Source: Boswellia sacra (lineage: Eukaryota; Streptophyta; Magnoliopsida; Sapindales; Burseraceae). Taken from it: 64,000 nt of DNA. Below, in pieces: positions 11,560-23,338 of the stretch. The stretch lies in the NCBI GenBank assembly GCA_013180625.2, contig SNVD02011145.1:496001-560000 (forward strand), in the 5' to 3' direction. The notes below the pieces were generated by a model, which was not told the DNA's origin, did not search any database, and was given only the letters and a program-made list of their open reading frames with translations. The position numbers were made by a program, and so were the translations under genes. Numbering within the stretch: position 1 is the first letter of the stretch; each line of letters starts with the position of its first letter.

Positions 11560-12954
11560 ATGTCTGAGGCTTCTCTCAAGGTCTTTAGGTCTCTTTTAAA
11601 GCCTTTGAAAGACGAAGACAGTAAATAACTTGAATCTGTCGATCTTTATCATTTGAAGTTCTTTTGTCATGTCAAGCTCGACGTCCCTTTTCTTAAGGAC
11701 TGTACAACCTTCTGGGATCCTCACGATCACGTCTTCCATTTCAATAAGGAAGAGCTTTGCCCTCTGTATGAGGAATTGTCTACGATACTCAGTCATCATT
11801 CATCCAATTCTGAGAGCTTCATTCTTCATGATATCTAGACACCATCAACATTTGATCTTGCCCACTTCTTTGACTTCTCAATTTCCACCATGGGCATTCA
11901 CACCATAGATGGTAGAGTGATATTATCTCCCATCATGCTTTTGCTCGGTATGATGGATAAGACTTTGTCTGGTTGGCTTCGCCTTCTTTACGTCTGCCTT
12001 CTTGCATAATTTATACTAGTCGTACTGGATGATCTAAGAGATCCATATCTTATGATCATCATTCCTTGGATGGGGCCCGATTTCATAGTAGTTCCCTTTA
12101 TTCTGGTCAAGACATTGATCGAATTGGATCGAATCAAGATTAACCCAAGTCAGCAGTTTAGTAGCAGTCTCCTGCTTCCTCAGGTTCTTCCTTCGTGATT
12201 TATTTCATTTTGTTGGTATTTTTTTATGCTCTAATTTTTACCTAAGCCACCCCTTTTTGGGTTTTCAACTTAGCGAGTTTGCCCTAACTTTTGCCTGAGC
12301 TGCCTTTTTTGAGTTTTCAACTCAGTAGGCTATTCTTTTTTCTCATGCCCTAAATTTTACCTAAACTGCCCTTTTCAGGTTTTCAGCTTAGTGGGCTTGC
12401 CTTAATTTTTTCCTAAGTTGCCTTTTAAGGTTTTCAACTTACTGGCTCTTTTTTTTTGCTTATTTTTCTTTATCTCTTTTCTCAGTTTTGGTTACAAGAG
12501 AGGTTATCTATGCTAGCATCCCTTGAAGGAGACATTTCCTATTATAGCCCTCGACTTCATACGAAGAGAAGAGTTGAAAGACGTTCCTCTTGACTTACTT
12601 CGAGTCATTCCTGATACTCAGATTTGCTGGCATTGTCCATGGTGGAGATTTGAGCATGTGACAATCATGACCTATATCACATGTGTGCCTTTAGTAGGTT
12701 TTACCCATACTTCATTTTATGATCCTACTAGACTACATCGATGGTATGATCTGAAGCAAAAGATCTTGGATTCATTGACTGCTTTTGATCCTGGGAGATT
12801 ATTCGCTCGTTTCCCAGAGCGTGTGAAGGATTTTTGGCCATATCACACCATTAAGAGGAATCTATTATGTGACCAAGAGTTTGAGATAGACGACCAATAC
12901 AAGGATTGGGTGACCTTTCAGGCTTCCATTCTTGATTCTGATATTTTGAGCTAG
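11560..12954 (+). pseudogene. Antisense PMD-like gene 2 of the Tat element
   Basis: A second antisense accessory gene, beginning MSEASLKVFRSLLKP at 11560. The first part includes CTTFWDPHDHVFHFNKEELC, matching the start of PMD-type proteins, where an H-x-F-x-F stretch precedes an E-rich leucine segment. After an intron-like region holding a tandem array (about 12190-12500), an open stretch to the TAG at 12952 includes LLRVIPDTQICWHCPWWRFE, TSFYDPTRLHRWYDLKQ and PGRLFARFPERVKDFWPY. It has a stop at codon 23 and further stops before the second segment. It differs from gene 1, so the element carries two distinct accessory genes, not a simple duplication. Function unknown; assignment is by pattern similarity. 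Confidence 0.6.
12241..12460. repeat. Tandem repeat within the intron-like part of PMD gene 2
   Basis: Four degenerate units of 52-67 bp begin near 12241, 12293, 12361 and 12412, each containing CCTAAG(C/T)TGCC-like sequence followed by GGTTTTCAACTTAG. The paired words CTAAG and CTTAG give each unit a small hairpin potential. It sits where the reading frame is interrupted, consistent with expansion inside an intron. Confidence 0.65.
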
Positions 12955-13449
12955 ATGGTGCTGTAAGCGATACAGTGAGCCTATTCATAGTCCATCGAAG
13001 AGGCAGAGGCGACATTGTTAGTTGATCAGATGTTTGATGTTTTCCTTTTGTTATTATGCAGAATAATAAGGCATTTCAAAAGGCATATTTGTTCCGAACA
13101 ATTTCATTTCATTAATAAAAGTGCAGTCTTTTGTCTTTCGAACACCATGTGCACAATGAGACAACTCTTATCATTAATCAGCCATTTCTGGTTTTCTGAT
13201 TAATTATTTTTCCTGTCACTTCTCACTTCTCTTTTTTTTTTTAATACATAATACTTCTTCAGCCTGTCTATGTTAATAGGTTCAGTGAACTTATTCCTTT
13301 TCATGTCTGATAGAATGACGGCTCTGTCGGATATCACCTTCATCATAACGAATGGACCCTCCTAGCTGGGTTTGAACTTCCGTCTCGAATCAAATACAAT
13401 CGGCCTCGCTTGCTTAAGGACCAACTTCGCTTCTTTGAACTTTCTTGCC

Positions 13450-14530
13450 TTATTCTTTTGCTAAAGGCTTAAGCAACCCCTTTCCGATATAATTGCATGT
13501 GGTATCTGGCTTTCATTCTTTTCTCATCAATCAAGGCCAACAATTCACATCTATTATGAATCCACTCCCTTTCAAGAACTTCTACTTCAATTAGAACCCT
13601 CGCTAATTTCATTTCCATATCAATTGGTAGGACTGTTTCTGAACCATATACCAACGAGAAAGATGTCTTGCCTGTTGAACTTCTGGGTTTTGTTCTATAA
13701 CCCCATAACACGAATAACAACTTCTCTACCCAATCTTTATATGTCTGTACCACCTTGGCCAAGATTTTCTTGATGTTTTATTGGCTACTTCTACCTCTCC
13801 ATTGGCTTGTGGCCTGTCCAGAGATGACTTATGGTGTTTGATTCCATACTTCTCAAACAAGGCCTTAGTTTCTACTTGAACATGAACTCCAGTGTCAGTT
13901 ACAACATGGTATGGTACTCAAAATCTGCATATAATGCTCTTTTCAATAAACCTCGCCATCTACTTTGCCCCTAGCTTACTATAGGACTCGGCTGCTATCC
14001 ATTTGATGAAGTAGTCAATCGCCGCCGCCACCACATATCGATGCCCATTAGATGTTGACGACCTCATTTCACCTATAATGTCCCCCATGCAGTAAAGGGC
14101 CATAATGCTATCATCCCTTATAGCTCCAAGGGAAGTTGATGGATCAAATTTTCATTGATCTGACATTGGTGACACTTATTCACAAATCAGACACAATCTG
14201 TCTCTATGGTTAGCCAATAAAAGCCTTGCCTCATAATCTTCTTCGTGAGCATTAGCTCATTCATGTGTGGCCCACATACACCACTATAAATTTCTTCCAT
14301 CAACCTCCTTGGTTTTTTTTTTTTATCAACACACCTCAGTTGTATCCCTTCTAGCATTCTCTTATGCATCACCCCTAGATGACAAGTAAATTGTTGGGCC
14401 AACTTTTGTAACACATCCCTTTCCTTCTCGTTGGCCTTATCAGACAAAATCCTCTCTTCTAAATATCTCTTCAAGTCATAGAACCATGGATTCTCATCCA
14501 CTTCAATTTTCATTACATAAGGTTCCATAT
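13450..14530 (-). pseudogene. Tat-element integrase
   Basis: The integrase inserts the cDNA into the host genome. The N-terminal zinc-binding region is readable at 14528-14187 (RRLMEEIYSGVCGPHMNELM, then KIMRQGFYWLTIETDC). The usual His of the HHCC motif in EIHxG is Tyr here. The catalytic core between 14187 and 13770 is recognisable only through stops (NGHRYVVAAAIDYFIKWI). The C-terminal part at 13762-13469 reads LLFVLWGYRTKPRSSTGKTS, then SLVYGSETVLPIDME, typical of plant Ty3/gypsy integrases. Stops and frame changes make it inactive. It is the last sense-strand domain before the antisense PMD genes. Confidence 0.85.
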
Positions 14531-14590
14531 AAGAAGGACCTCATCTTGTGATATCACTATTGGTCTCACTAATAATTCCTGTGTGCTCAC

Positions 14591-15013
14591 TCAAGTTGAT
14601 GCCAACAAAGCCAATACATTAGCCATTTGATTCTCACTTCTAGGAAGATGGGTGAAGGTGCACTGCTTGAACCTCATAATCAAGCTTCTAATATGTTCAA
14701 GGTATGATTTTAGCTTCCTTTCTTGTAGATCCCAATCTTTATTAGCTTGAGAGGTGACCAATTTTGAATCTCCCAACACTTCTATTTCATCAATGCCCAT
14801 AGCAATCACAATTTCCAAACCAAAGGCACAGGCTTGGTACTTAGCCATATAGTTGGTGACTTTGAACTCCAACTTCTCAAATGGAATGACTTCTTTAGTC
14901 GGTGACACTAGCATAACTCCGATTCCAGCACCATTGCGATTAATGGCTCCATCAAAGAACATCCTCCATCCTACTATTGAGATTGACCCTAGATGTTCAT
15001 CTGGGAATTCCAA
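14591..15013 (-). pseudogene. Second (archaeal-type) RNase H domain of the Tat element
   Basis: The open frame from 15013 encodes WRMFFDGAINRNGAGIGVML, then VLGDSKLVTSQ and HLPRSENQMANVLALLAST. This is the extra RNase H that Tat-lineage elements carry after the usual RT-linked RNase H. Two of four expected catalytic positions look lost: the Glu region AEYEAC reads AKYQAC, and the last acidic position (usually NxxAD) reads NQMAN. The Asp residues in FFDGA and GDS remain. The domain is open for 140 codons but is probably catalytically dead and lies within a broken polyprotein. Confidence 0.85.
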
Positions 15014-16250
15014 CTCCCACAGTTTATCTCAATCGACTAGGTTTGTAGCCAAGAATTTTGCTACTTCTCTTCCCTTCACTACCTTCTTTTGACATACTCA
15101 ATGTTGAATTCTGACAAATGTACTAGCCATGTTGCTACCTTCCCCACCAATGTTGGTGCCTTGTAAAGGTACTTTATCGGATCCTTATTCGAGATAGCCT
15201 TAATTTCATAGGATCAAAAATAATGCCTCAATTTCTTTAAGAGCCAAACTATGACCAAGCATGTTTTCTCCATATAACTATACTTTGTCTCATATGGTAG
15301 CAACTTCTTGTTAAGATAATAGATGGCATGCTCTACACCTTTCTCATCTTCCTATAGTAGTATAGCAGTGATGACCTCCTCCTTGAGAGCCAGGTAAAGA
15401 ATTAAATTCTTTCCAGGTTTTGACAGTCTCAAAGCTGGTTGATTCTACAAGTATTTCTTAATCCTTCAAATACCTCTTGGCACTGATCATTCCACTCTAT
15501 CAGTTGATCCTTCTTCAAGAGTCTGAAGATCAGTGCACAAACGGTTGTCAATTTAGAGATGAACCGACTGATATCTTACATCTTCTCTAGAAATCCTCGA
15601 ACTTCTTTTTCGGTCTTAGGTGACGGCATCTCCGTAATGGCCTTGACCTTGTTTTGATTTACTTCTATCCCCTTCTTGCCAACTAAAAACCCCAACAACT
15701 TCCTTGAGGTAACTCTAAAGACACACTTCTTCAGATTTAACCAGAATTTGTATTTCCTCACCCTTTCTAGGAGCCTATCTAAAGCCTCTAAATGCCCATC
15801 TCCAGTATGAGAATTTACCATCATGTCATCCACATATCCTTATGCATCATGTCATGGAACAGTGTCATCGCCATTCATTGGTAAGTGGCTCCTATATTCT
15901 TTAATCCGAAGGGCATCACCTTGTAACAGTAGGTTCCACATTCCATAATAAAGGTCATCTTTATCTTATCTTCATTGGCCATCATTATCTGGTTGTATCC
16001 AGAAAACCCATCTACTAAAGAAAACATTATACTAGCAGTAGTGCTATCTACCAATACATCGATGTGAGACAAAGGCAAATCATCGTTTGGTGAGGTCTTG
16101 TTCAAGTCTCGGTAGTCTACATACATTCGAACCCTTCCATCCTTCTTCGGTGATGGCACAATATTGGCTAACCATTCTGGATATTTCACCACTTTTAGGA
16201 ACTTGGCTTCAATTTGCTTGGAGACTTCCTCTTTGATTTTCTAAGCCCAC
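15014..16250 (-). pseudogene. Tat-element reverse transcriptase and first RNase H
   Basis: The RT copies element RNA into DNA. The fingers/palm segment at 16192-15875 reads EWLANIVPSPKKDGRVRMYV, DYRDLNKTSPNDDLPLSHID, FSLVDGFSGYNQIMMANEDK and YKVMPFGLKN. The catalytic box is present as GYVDDMM near 15842-15825, but a frame change separates it from the upstream part. The thumb and connection follow (LDRLLERVRKYKFWLNLKKC, GIEVNQNKVKAITEMP). The stretch 15575-15014 is the first RNase H and tether, readable only through stops. Assignment to Ty3/gypsy is firm. Confidence 0.88.
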
Positions 16251-16725
16251 TCTGGTCTCGTCATCCTTAATTTTTGCTTAATTGGCTTTATATGTGGATA
16301 GGTTAAAATTGTATGCTCAGCAATGCTTCTCTCAATTTTGGGCATGTCATCATAGGACTAGGTGAAGACTTCTTCATGTTTCTTTAGTCATTTTTCAAAT
16401 CTCTCTCTTTTTCTTCAGGAGTTATATCAAGTGTAATACATATGTTCTTGAGTTTTTCGATTGTACCAAGATTAATTTCATGAGTTAGTGAAATGCAAAT
16501 TATGATACACAATGACATTAGGAAAAACTTCACTCAAGTAAGCAAAATGATTCTTTATTGCATCAAATTTAGAAACATAAACAATGTCCTCTTCTTTGAA
16601 GCGGTTAGGTACAAACACATCCTTATAAGATACATCTTTGATTTCTTCTTTGATGAAAGCATCAAGGTCTATTGGCGGTGCTTGATCTTGAGGCTTTTCC
16701 TCCTTGATGGTTATCTTTTCCATTT

Positions 16726-17058
16726 TTAAACCAAGTCATTCCCCTTGAAAACTCTTGTCTGAAGGATATTTTTGAAGATCTCAAATCTAGGCTTCAACAT
16801 TCCCCTAAAAACCCATGGTTCAACAGCTCTCACATACTTCGCATCTTGGGCTTTGACAAACTTGATAAATCTCCACTTCTTGGTTTCGAAGTCTTCTTCT
16901 TTTCCTTTAGAATTATAGCCTAAACCCCTCCTAGAAGTTTGGCCTTTGAAATCTAGGGAGGATAGTAAGCCACGTCTACTCCTCCCAAGCCCAATTCTTG
17001 GCAAGTATCCTTGTTTCTTCATTATTCCAGCTACAGTTGGCCTGATTTCATCGATCAT
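16726..17058 (-). pseudogene. G-patch-like segment between protease and RT
   Basis: The open frame reads MKKQGYLPRIGLGRSRRGLL, then RRGLGYNSKGK, matching the glycine-rich GYxPGxGLG...GLGY arrangement that Tat polyproteins carry between protease and RT. G-patch motifs generally contact RNA or RNA helicases; its role in retroelements is not established. The linker continues at 16723-16478 with an acidic stretch. No zinc or catalytic motif is seen. Confidence 0.6.
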
Positions 17059-17170
17059 GGCTACGTCAAAAGCCTCCCATGTAAGGTATTTCTCTTACTT
17101 TCACGCTTAAAGCAGTTGGTGCAATAGTTAAGGTTGTATGAATGGTTACAATCTCCCCATCCATGTTGAA

Positions 17171-17695
17171 TCAGATCTTCTGATGCAAAGTGGAAGGGAC
17201 TCTACCAAATGGGCAGAACCATGCTCTTTCGAACAAGGCAGCAAATATGACTGGAATGTCGAGGATTGTGAATTTTGTTATGACATTAATTGGCCCAATT
17301 TTCACGAAGGCTTTGAAAATCCCAATAAAATTCCTTTTTGAGTCATCATAAGCCCTCATCACCATCTCACAAGGCTCAAGTTAGTCTTCATTGATCTCAT
17401 ACTTGTGTAATATCTTCATAGGCACAATGTTAGTGGCAGACCCGTGATCCACTGTGATGCAAAAAGATGTCTTCCTACCAATTTTTGCAATGATAAACAA
17501 TGGTCTGTTATGATTCTTTCCTTCGAAAGGTAGATCTTCATCGGTAAAGGTGATCACCCTCCTCTCATTTACCCTGTTGGGTGCTCCTCCTATCAAGGCA
17601 GTCAACATTTCAATTGTAGTGACAACCATTGATATTTCCACCCCTGCCAAAGCCTTCGCCATGGCCTCTCTATGCTTTTGGGATGATATTAGCAA
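17171..17695 (-). pseudogene. Tat-element aspartic protease
   Basis: A retropepsin-like protease that would mature the Gag-Pol polyprotein. The region 17695-17381 reads NRPLFIIAKIGRKTSFCITV, followed by DHGSATNIVP, the active-site D-x-G-S/T motif with its Asp retained. The distal part at 17365-17171 (TKFTILDIPVIFAALFERAW, VPSTLHQK) corresponds to the second half, where related proteins usually have an ALLGRxW block; here it is altered. A frame change lies between the halves. Confidence 0.8.
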
Positions 17696-18699
17696 ATCCT
17701 AAATGCTAACATTTGCTTGGGTCTTCTTCACTTGTTTGATCACTTGATCCCTTTCTTCTTCCTTGGTAACTTCTTTGCCCTTCTTAACTGTCTTTTCGGT
17801 TGCCTTCTCCTTTTCTTTCTCATGATAAAATCTACCACTCCTTGTCATTCCTTGGACATTCTTTCTCTCGCCTCTTAGTGTTTCCCCTTCATGTGTTTCT
17901 CCTTGAATTCTTATTTATTCTTCTTTATCACTACTAAAGTTAGCCCAAAAGTTTGGAAGGGTCTTGACTTTAGGAATGTCATCCTAAATCCTCATGACTT
18001 TTACTTCTTTACACTTTCTAGGCAAACTCTCCTTTCTCACAAGACTCTCAACTTGATTCCCTTTCCTAGCTTCACTACCCTTTTTCACCTAGAGTCTTCT
18101 AGGGCATGCACCTTTTTTAGCCCTTTTTTGACCATCCATTTCTTGGTAAAGGAGCTTGATGATGTAAACTTCTTCTTGATGGGTGTTAATTCAACTACCT
18201 CATTTTCTTCTTCTTTTTGTGGCTTGTCTTCTTCGTGGTCACTAAAGTTCACAAGTTTAGGTTATAGGCTTCGCTTGACTAACCTCTCAATGATCTCTTT
18301 GGATTCTTCTTCTTTGGGTTTTTTGACCTCGGGTTTATTCTTTGAGGCCTCATTTTTAGTGGATTATTCAAGCTTGGATTTCTCCCTTGTTTTGGCTTTC
18401 TTGACCCTGCTTGATCTACTTTCTTCGAAAGATTTCCAATTTCTTGGTAGCGGATTTGGAAGCTCTTTTGGTGGCATGGCTGCAAGATCCTTCAACTCTC
18501 AACTTTGCAAAGATTTTGGAAAATGGCCTTCCCAAACGACTGAACATTCTTTGTTGGGCGACTGCCTTCACCTCAACATGCTTCATGCTAGACCCACTAG
18601 CTTGGTGATAACTACCCTTGACTTCTTTGAGGGTAGCTATGACTACTTCTCTTCTACTTAGATTCCAACTCTTCTATTTGGATGTTTGAATCATATAAG

Positions 18700-19460
18700 T
18701 CTCCAAATGTCTTAATAGGGAAGCCCGATAGTTTATCATTGATGAAACTATGGCCTCTATTGATTACAATATGAATCTAGTCATTCCCCGCAGGCTTGGT
18801 GGTCATCTTGGCAGCCTTGGCCCTCTAGCGATCTAGATATTCTGAGAACGTTTCATTGCACTTTTGCTTCGTTGTTTCCAAATCTCTCAAGGTTACCCCC
18901 AATTGAGTATTATGACGATATTGCTCCATAAATTGTTATGAAAGCTCATCCCAATCTTCTCGAACTCTCTTAGAGAGGTCATGATACCATGCTACTGCAT
19001 CATCTTCTAAAGATAGCATGAAATACTTCAATATGTGCTCCTTTATCAAATGAGTAGTAGCCACGATAGTTGCATATCGCCTCAAATGTGTCTTTGGATT
19101 GCCCTTTTCGTTGAACTTAGACAAGTCCGGTAGGTGAAACTTTGGAGGCAAGTCTTTGTCTCCAATGAGCAAGATATTATCTAGGTCTTCGACCCCTTTT
19201 AGTCACTTTTTCTTTAAGAGGGATTGGACCTTCTCCATGTCCTTGGCCAACTGTTTAACTGATTTGAGTGCTTCCTTATTGACTGGGCTTTTCCCTCTGT
19301 CTCTGCCTTGGCTTGTCTCATTATTATCAACACTATTACCCTTAAGTAGAGGCTGATTCATATGGTAGGGCCTATTTTGGAGTGCTTTAATGAGTTGAGC
19401 CATTTGTTGTTGGAGTGTAGTCATATCAGCTCTCAATCAGGCCATTTCAGCATTGTTGTT
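18700..19460 (-). pseudogene. Tat-element gag
   Basis: The capsid-like Gag packages element RNA. Two frames carry it: 19436-19203 (MAQLIKALQNRPYHMNQP, then a coiled region KSVKQLAKDMEKVQSLLKKK) and 19172-18936 (PPKFHLPDLSKFNEKGNPKT, then MLSLEDDAVAWYHDLSKRVR). The second matches the conserved retrotransposon Gag block ending in A-x-x-WY-x-x-L. Downstream to about 17700 the minus strand encodes Lys/Arg/Pro-rich sequence with stops. No intact CCHC zinc knuckle was recognised. Confidence 0.8.
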
Positions 19461-20270
19461 GTTAGGTATGGCCATGTCATCAACAGGTTCTTTTTGCCTT
19501 GCCAAACAACCACCTCGTCTAACCCAAGCTATAATGGCTGTAAAACAAAGGTGTTAATGCCATACATGCATGCATGTTTGCATGATTTGATGCATGCTCA
19601 TACAAGGGCATAGACACACTTTCAGTCTTCCAACCTTATTTCTCCCACACACATGAGATCGAATCTCTTTTCCTGAGATTTTTGGCCTCATTCCCAAGTC
19701 ATCATCATGGGATGCGAGATTTTCTCTCTTAATTCTATCATACATGTTGATATTAGATTATACATGATTATCATAACATGGTTTTCTAAACATCATGATA
19801 ACCTTAGCTCATGGCACATGTTCCCATTTTATTCTTAATGGGTGACTTGACATATGGCATTCGTTCATAGTTCCATGACTTTTGAGTTGATGTTATTCTA
19901 ATTATGAGGAATTCATATCCATAAACATGCATTTCAATATGGCTTTTAGATATATATCCTATTGAAAATTTCTAGAGTCGTCTATATGGGTTTGAGTCTC
20001 AAGGGTCCAATAGTCTGGGCTCCTTTGAACGAGAGATGCTCCCTTAGGCCAATCTCTTTTTATACCAATTTAATGGTACATGTTCAAAGGCGGTGACACC
20101 AAGATGAGTGTTCTAGGGGTCGAATGGAGCCAAAGACTTCTTATGTCAATGCCACACGATTGATTTAGGCAGTTGGTGCTTATTGTGTGCAAAAGTGTAG
20201 TGATGCAAGGACTCATTATACCAACATGAGGTATTAGAATTTGGTATCCCTATTGAAATCAACTTCTTTT

Positions 20271-20289
20271 ATCCCTAGTGGAGTCGCCA
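20271..20289 (-). other. Primer-binding site of the Tat-type element
   Basis: On the minus strand, just inside the 5' LTR, the sequence reads TGGCGACTCCACTAGGGAT. It starts with TGG, complementary to the CCA end of a tRNA, and resembles the PBS commonly reported for Tat-lineage elements. One or two positions may have mutated. Which tRNA it pairs with was not verified. Confidence 0.7.
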
Positions 20290-20290
20290 C

Positions 20291-22304
20291 TGTGAGTAAG
20301 GCTTTTATCTCACCAAAATGTTTACGACCACAACATTGTGTTAAATCCTCTTTCAAGACTTAAGGGATCACAAATGAGCCATGGGTAGGTCAAAGAATGG
20401 AGTTGTCACCCAATTGTTCAATTGGGAATGAATGGAGGCAATTTGGCCCCTTGCTTCAAAACCTAAACCACCCTCATCCCTTCAGAGATGGGTTCAGCAA
20501 GTTAGGTACAAGTCATTCAACCTGCCTGGATCAAGATCTGGCCTCCACTAGGAAATACCAAATGGTAACATCCCATGCCGTTACTTAGTCCACTTAATGT
20601 TATTCATTTATGCACACATTTCCATTTTATCTTTGTTAGACATGTTAGGTGCTTATTCAATCAATTGCAATTATAAACATCCATAGAAAGAGGGAGGAGA
20701 ATGGATGACATTTCCTTTCAAACATGGACGAAGGGGAAGAGGATTACTCACTTTGTTCTTCAACAAATAAAATAATGTACATTTATAATATAAATTCGAA
20801 ATATAAAGTATAATTGGTCCATTCGAGATCTAATAGTTGATGAATTCCACACCACCATATATGAGTCTATTCAACTTCTATTGAACCTCTACAAGTACAT
20901 TCATACATTCATTTATTTGAATATTCATTCCAAGTAATGGTCCCTCATCATCAATGTGAGTCCACCACTACTTCATGACATCACATAATTACACTTCTAT
21001 CATAATACAAACATTCATACATTCATAAGTAAACAAATTATAAATCATACAAAGTCATAATCTAGTATCATGACATTCTCGCCTAGATTTGATAATTCTA
21101 TCATGACATTCTAGCATATTGCTAATCTATCATAACTCATATTAATTCATAATTTCATGGCATTTCTAGCCTAAACATAGCTATCATGGCATATTCTAGT
21201 CTAAACATGGCATTCATGGTATATTCTAGCCTAAGTCAAGCAATTGAGATCAATCATAGCATTTAAGGGCAAAATGGTATTTCTTACCTATTTTATGCTA
21301 TTTCTTAGCATTCATCAAAGCAAATATAAGTCTTTTTTAGCATGATTCTAATCATGTGCTCCTAAGGATGATTCTAAGCATTCGCAAAGAAATTGAACTC
21401 CTAAGCATAATTCTAATAAAGGAGAGATAGCAGACTTACCTTGACACGCTTATCCATCTCACAAAACAAACAAGGGTTAGAACAATTCATAATAACCCTA
21501 AACATGCTTCTAAGCATAAAAGTAAACCCCAAACATGCTTATTCTCAGCAAGAAAAATAAAAGAGAAGATAAGAGGGAGGATAGAATTTTGCTCTCAAGA
21601 TGTAACCTTTTCGAGTTTAGAGCAATAGAACGCCTAAAAACTTCAAACTAGAAAAGATTCCTTGAGTTCTCAAGTATTTCTTCAAGAGGAAGAATAGAGA
21701 ATTCTTTAGAATTTAGCATCTTGTAAAGTGAGAAGGGTGGGTTTTTATAGACGAGGGTTGAATTCTAAAAAGAAGCAAAATCTTAAAAAGGAAGGTTTTA
21801 AAAGAAAGTTTCCAAAATTACGCAAGGAACGGCCAAGCAATTATCTCCGAATAGCTGGGTGGCTGTCTGATAGTTAGTCAATCATCACTCAATAGTAGGG
21901 CAGTTCTCAGATGGCTAGACGACTGTTCTGGATAGTCGGGTGGCTATTTGACAGTCGACGGGCTGTTATCTCTTCGATCCTTCCTATTTTGCCATCTTTC
22001 ACTGTAGTCCCTTCAAACCTTTGCTCATTCAATCGCATATAAATTCTTGAATTCAACTATGATATATGATCCATAAATTTTTACAAAAACTAGACATTCG
22101 TAGCTTTACAGCGGTATATGATTCACCATCAGATTTATTCTGAATTAATTTCTATGAATTTTTGAATTCACATGTCAGTTTTCGAGACCTTTCACTGATT
22201 CTTTCTCACCCTTATCTTCTTGGCCTCCAAAGGCATTTTGGTTATTTTTTTACTCGAGATTCATCTTCACTCCTTCATCGAGCCTTGAAAATTTAGTGTC
22301 TATA
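20291..22304 (-). repeat. 5' LTR of the Tat-type element
   Basis: About 2014 bp, the partner of 5071-7075. Both share the start TGTGAG(C/T)AAGGCTTT(C/T)AT, the phrase GAGATGGGTTCG, the TCATGGCAT repeats and the end GTGTCTATA. In the element's orientation it contains a possible TATA box at 21742-21749 and the GACNGTC-rich block at about 21830-21970. Divergence from the 3' LTR is obvious by eye. Confidence 0.87.
21742..21749 (-). promoter_or_regulatory. Possible TATA box of the Tat-type LTR
   Basis: Minus-strand TATAAAAA within CGTCTATAAAAACCC. It lies about 560 bp inside the LTR from its U3 end, downstream of the GC-richer block. The corresponding site in the other LTR is disrupted next to a G run. 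The position suits an LTR promoter, but no transcription start can be seen. Confidence 0.45.
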
Positions 22305-23338
22305 AAAATCATACTGAAATAAGAGGGAAGTAAAATATTGACCAAGAATGAAGAGAGAATCGAGAGTTTAGCGGTCTATGAAAGAGGTGGAGAGCCATTG
22401 TTGATGTCTAAGGTTGAGAGTGGCTAAAGAGCCACTGTCGATGCTTTAAAGTCAAGTGGCAAGAGGAGTGGTGAATGTTGAGAGTGATAGGGCTACTAGG
22501 GTTAGAAGTTAGGAAAAATATAAAGATGCATGTGTATGTGTATGTGTGTGAATGTGTGTGTGTTGTATATATATGCAACAAATTTTATTGCAACTCTTTT
22601 GACACACACAATTAAATTATAACACGTGTAAAATATTTTATTTTTTAAATAAATAATGCTCGAGTCGCATAAAAATCAGGTTTATTAGGTTCTAACCTGA
22701 CTTCAGGTCAAATCTTGTTAGGTATACTAAAAAAGGAACTGACTTCATGTATTTATGCTCCTTCACACCATCATACCTGCCTCGGGTTGGTAAACCTAAT
22801 TAGGTTATGGAGAAGTACCCATCCCTAGTAAAGACAAGAGACATAGATGGGAGACACAAAGAGATATTGAAAAGTGAAATTCATAATCTTTTCTCATTCA
22901 TTCATATGCTAATGCAAAGTTTGGTTTGGCGGGGGTGGGTGGGGTGGGGTTGGGGGGGGTGAGGGGAGGAGATGGGTGGGGGTGGGGATGGGTGCCGGTG
23001 TTGTTCTGTTTATACATATGAGAATTGCCCTAAGCCGCCCAGCTGCACCAATCAGAGGATGCCTTTATAATACCTAATAACAATTGTCCAATACATGCTA
23101 ATGACATTAAGACAACACAAGCTTACATAAATATGTCAAGTGGTGGAAAATCCACTTGTATTTATGATACTCCCCCTTTGGTAGTTTGGTTTAAAACTCT
23201 TTGAATGACCACCCCTGGGTCAAAAGTTTTTTCTACCACGTCATGACTACTAGTCTTGCCACCACGAATATTAGACGATGAAAAATTCACTTAGCCAGCA
23301 AGGCAAAGTTGGTGGTTTTTTGACAGGATTTGGTTATT
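22305..23338. other. Flanking DNA with TG microsatellite and G-rich tract, no gene recognised
   Basis: Right flank of the Tat insertion. A TG/TATG microsatellite lies at about 22530-22580 and a G-rich tract at about 22928-22990 (runs such as GGGGGTGGG and TTGGGGGGGG). No coding motif or LTR end was recognised with confidence. The sequence up to 23338 may include degraded terminal parts of the copia relic that follows. Confidence 0.5.

Larger units (their letters stand above)
5071..22304 (-). mobile_element. Tat-type Ty3/gypsy LTR retrotransposon, full length but decayed
   Basis: A 17.2-kb element on the minus strand. It has two LTRs (20291-22304 as 5' LTR, 5071-7075 as 3' LTR), a primer-binding site beside the 5' LTR, a polypurine tract beside the 3' LTR, and gag, protease, G-patch, RT, RNase H, second RNase H and integrase in that order. 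The second (archaeal-type) RNase H, large LTRs, long region after pol with antisense accessory genes, and 3' tandem repeats are hallmarks of the plant Tat lineage (Ogre, Retand, Grande). Every coding segment has stops or frameshifts, so it is not autonomous now. Flanking bases AAAAC/AAAAT may be an eroded 5-bp target duplication. Confidence 0.88.

Noticed and set aside
17891..18661. 256-codon plus-strand open frame
   Set aside because: It lies antisense to the Tat gag-protease region and shows no recognisable domain. The minus strand carries basic Gag-type sequence here, so this looks like a shadow frame.
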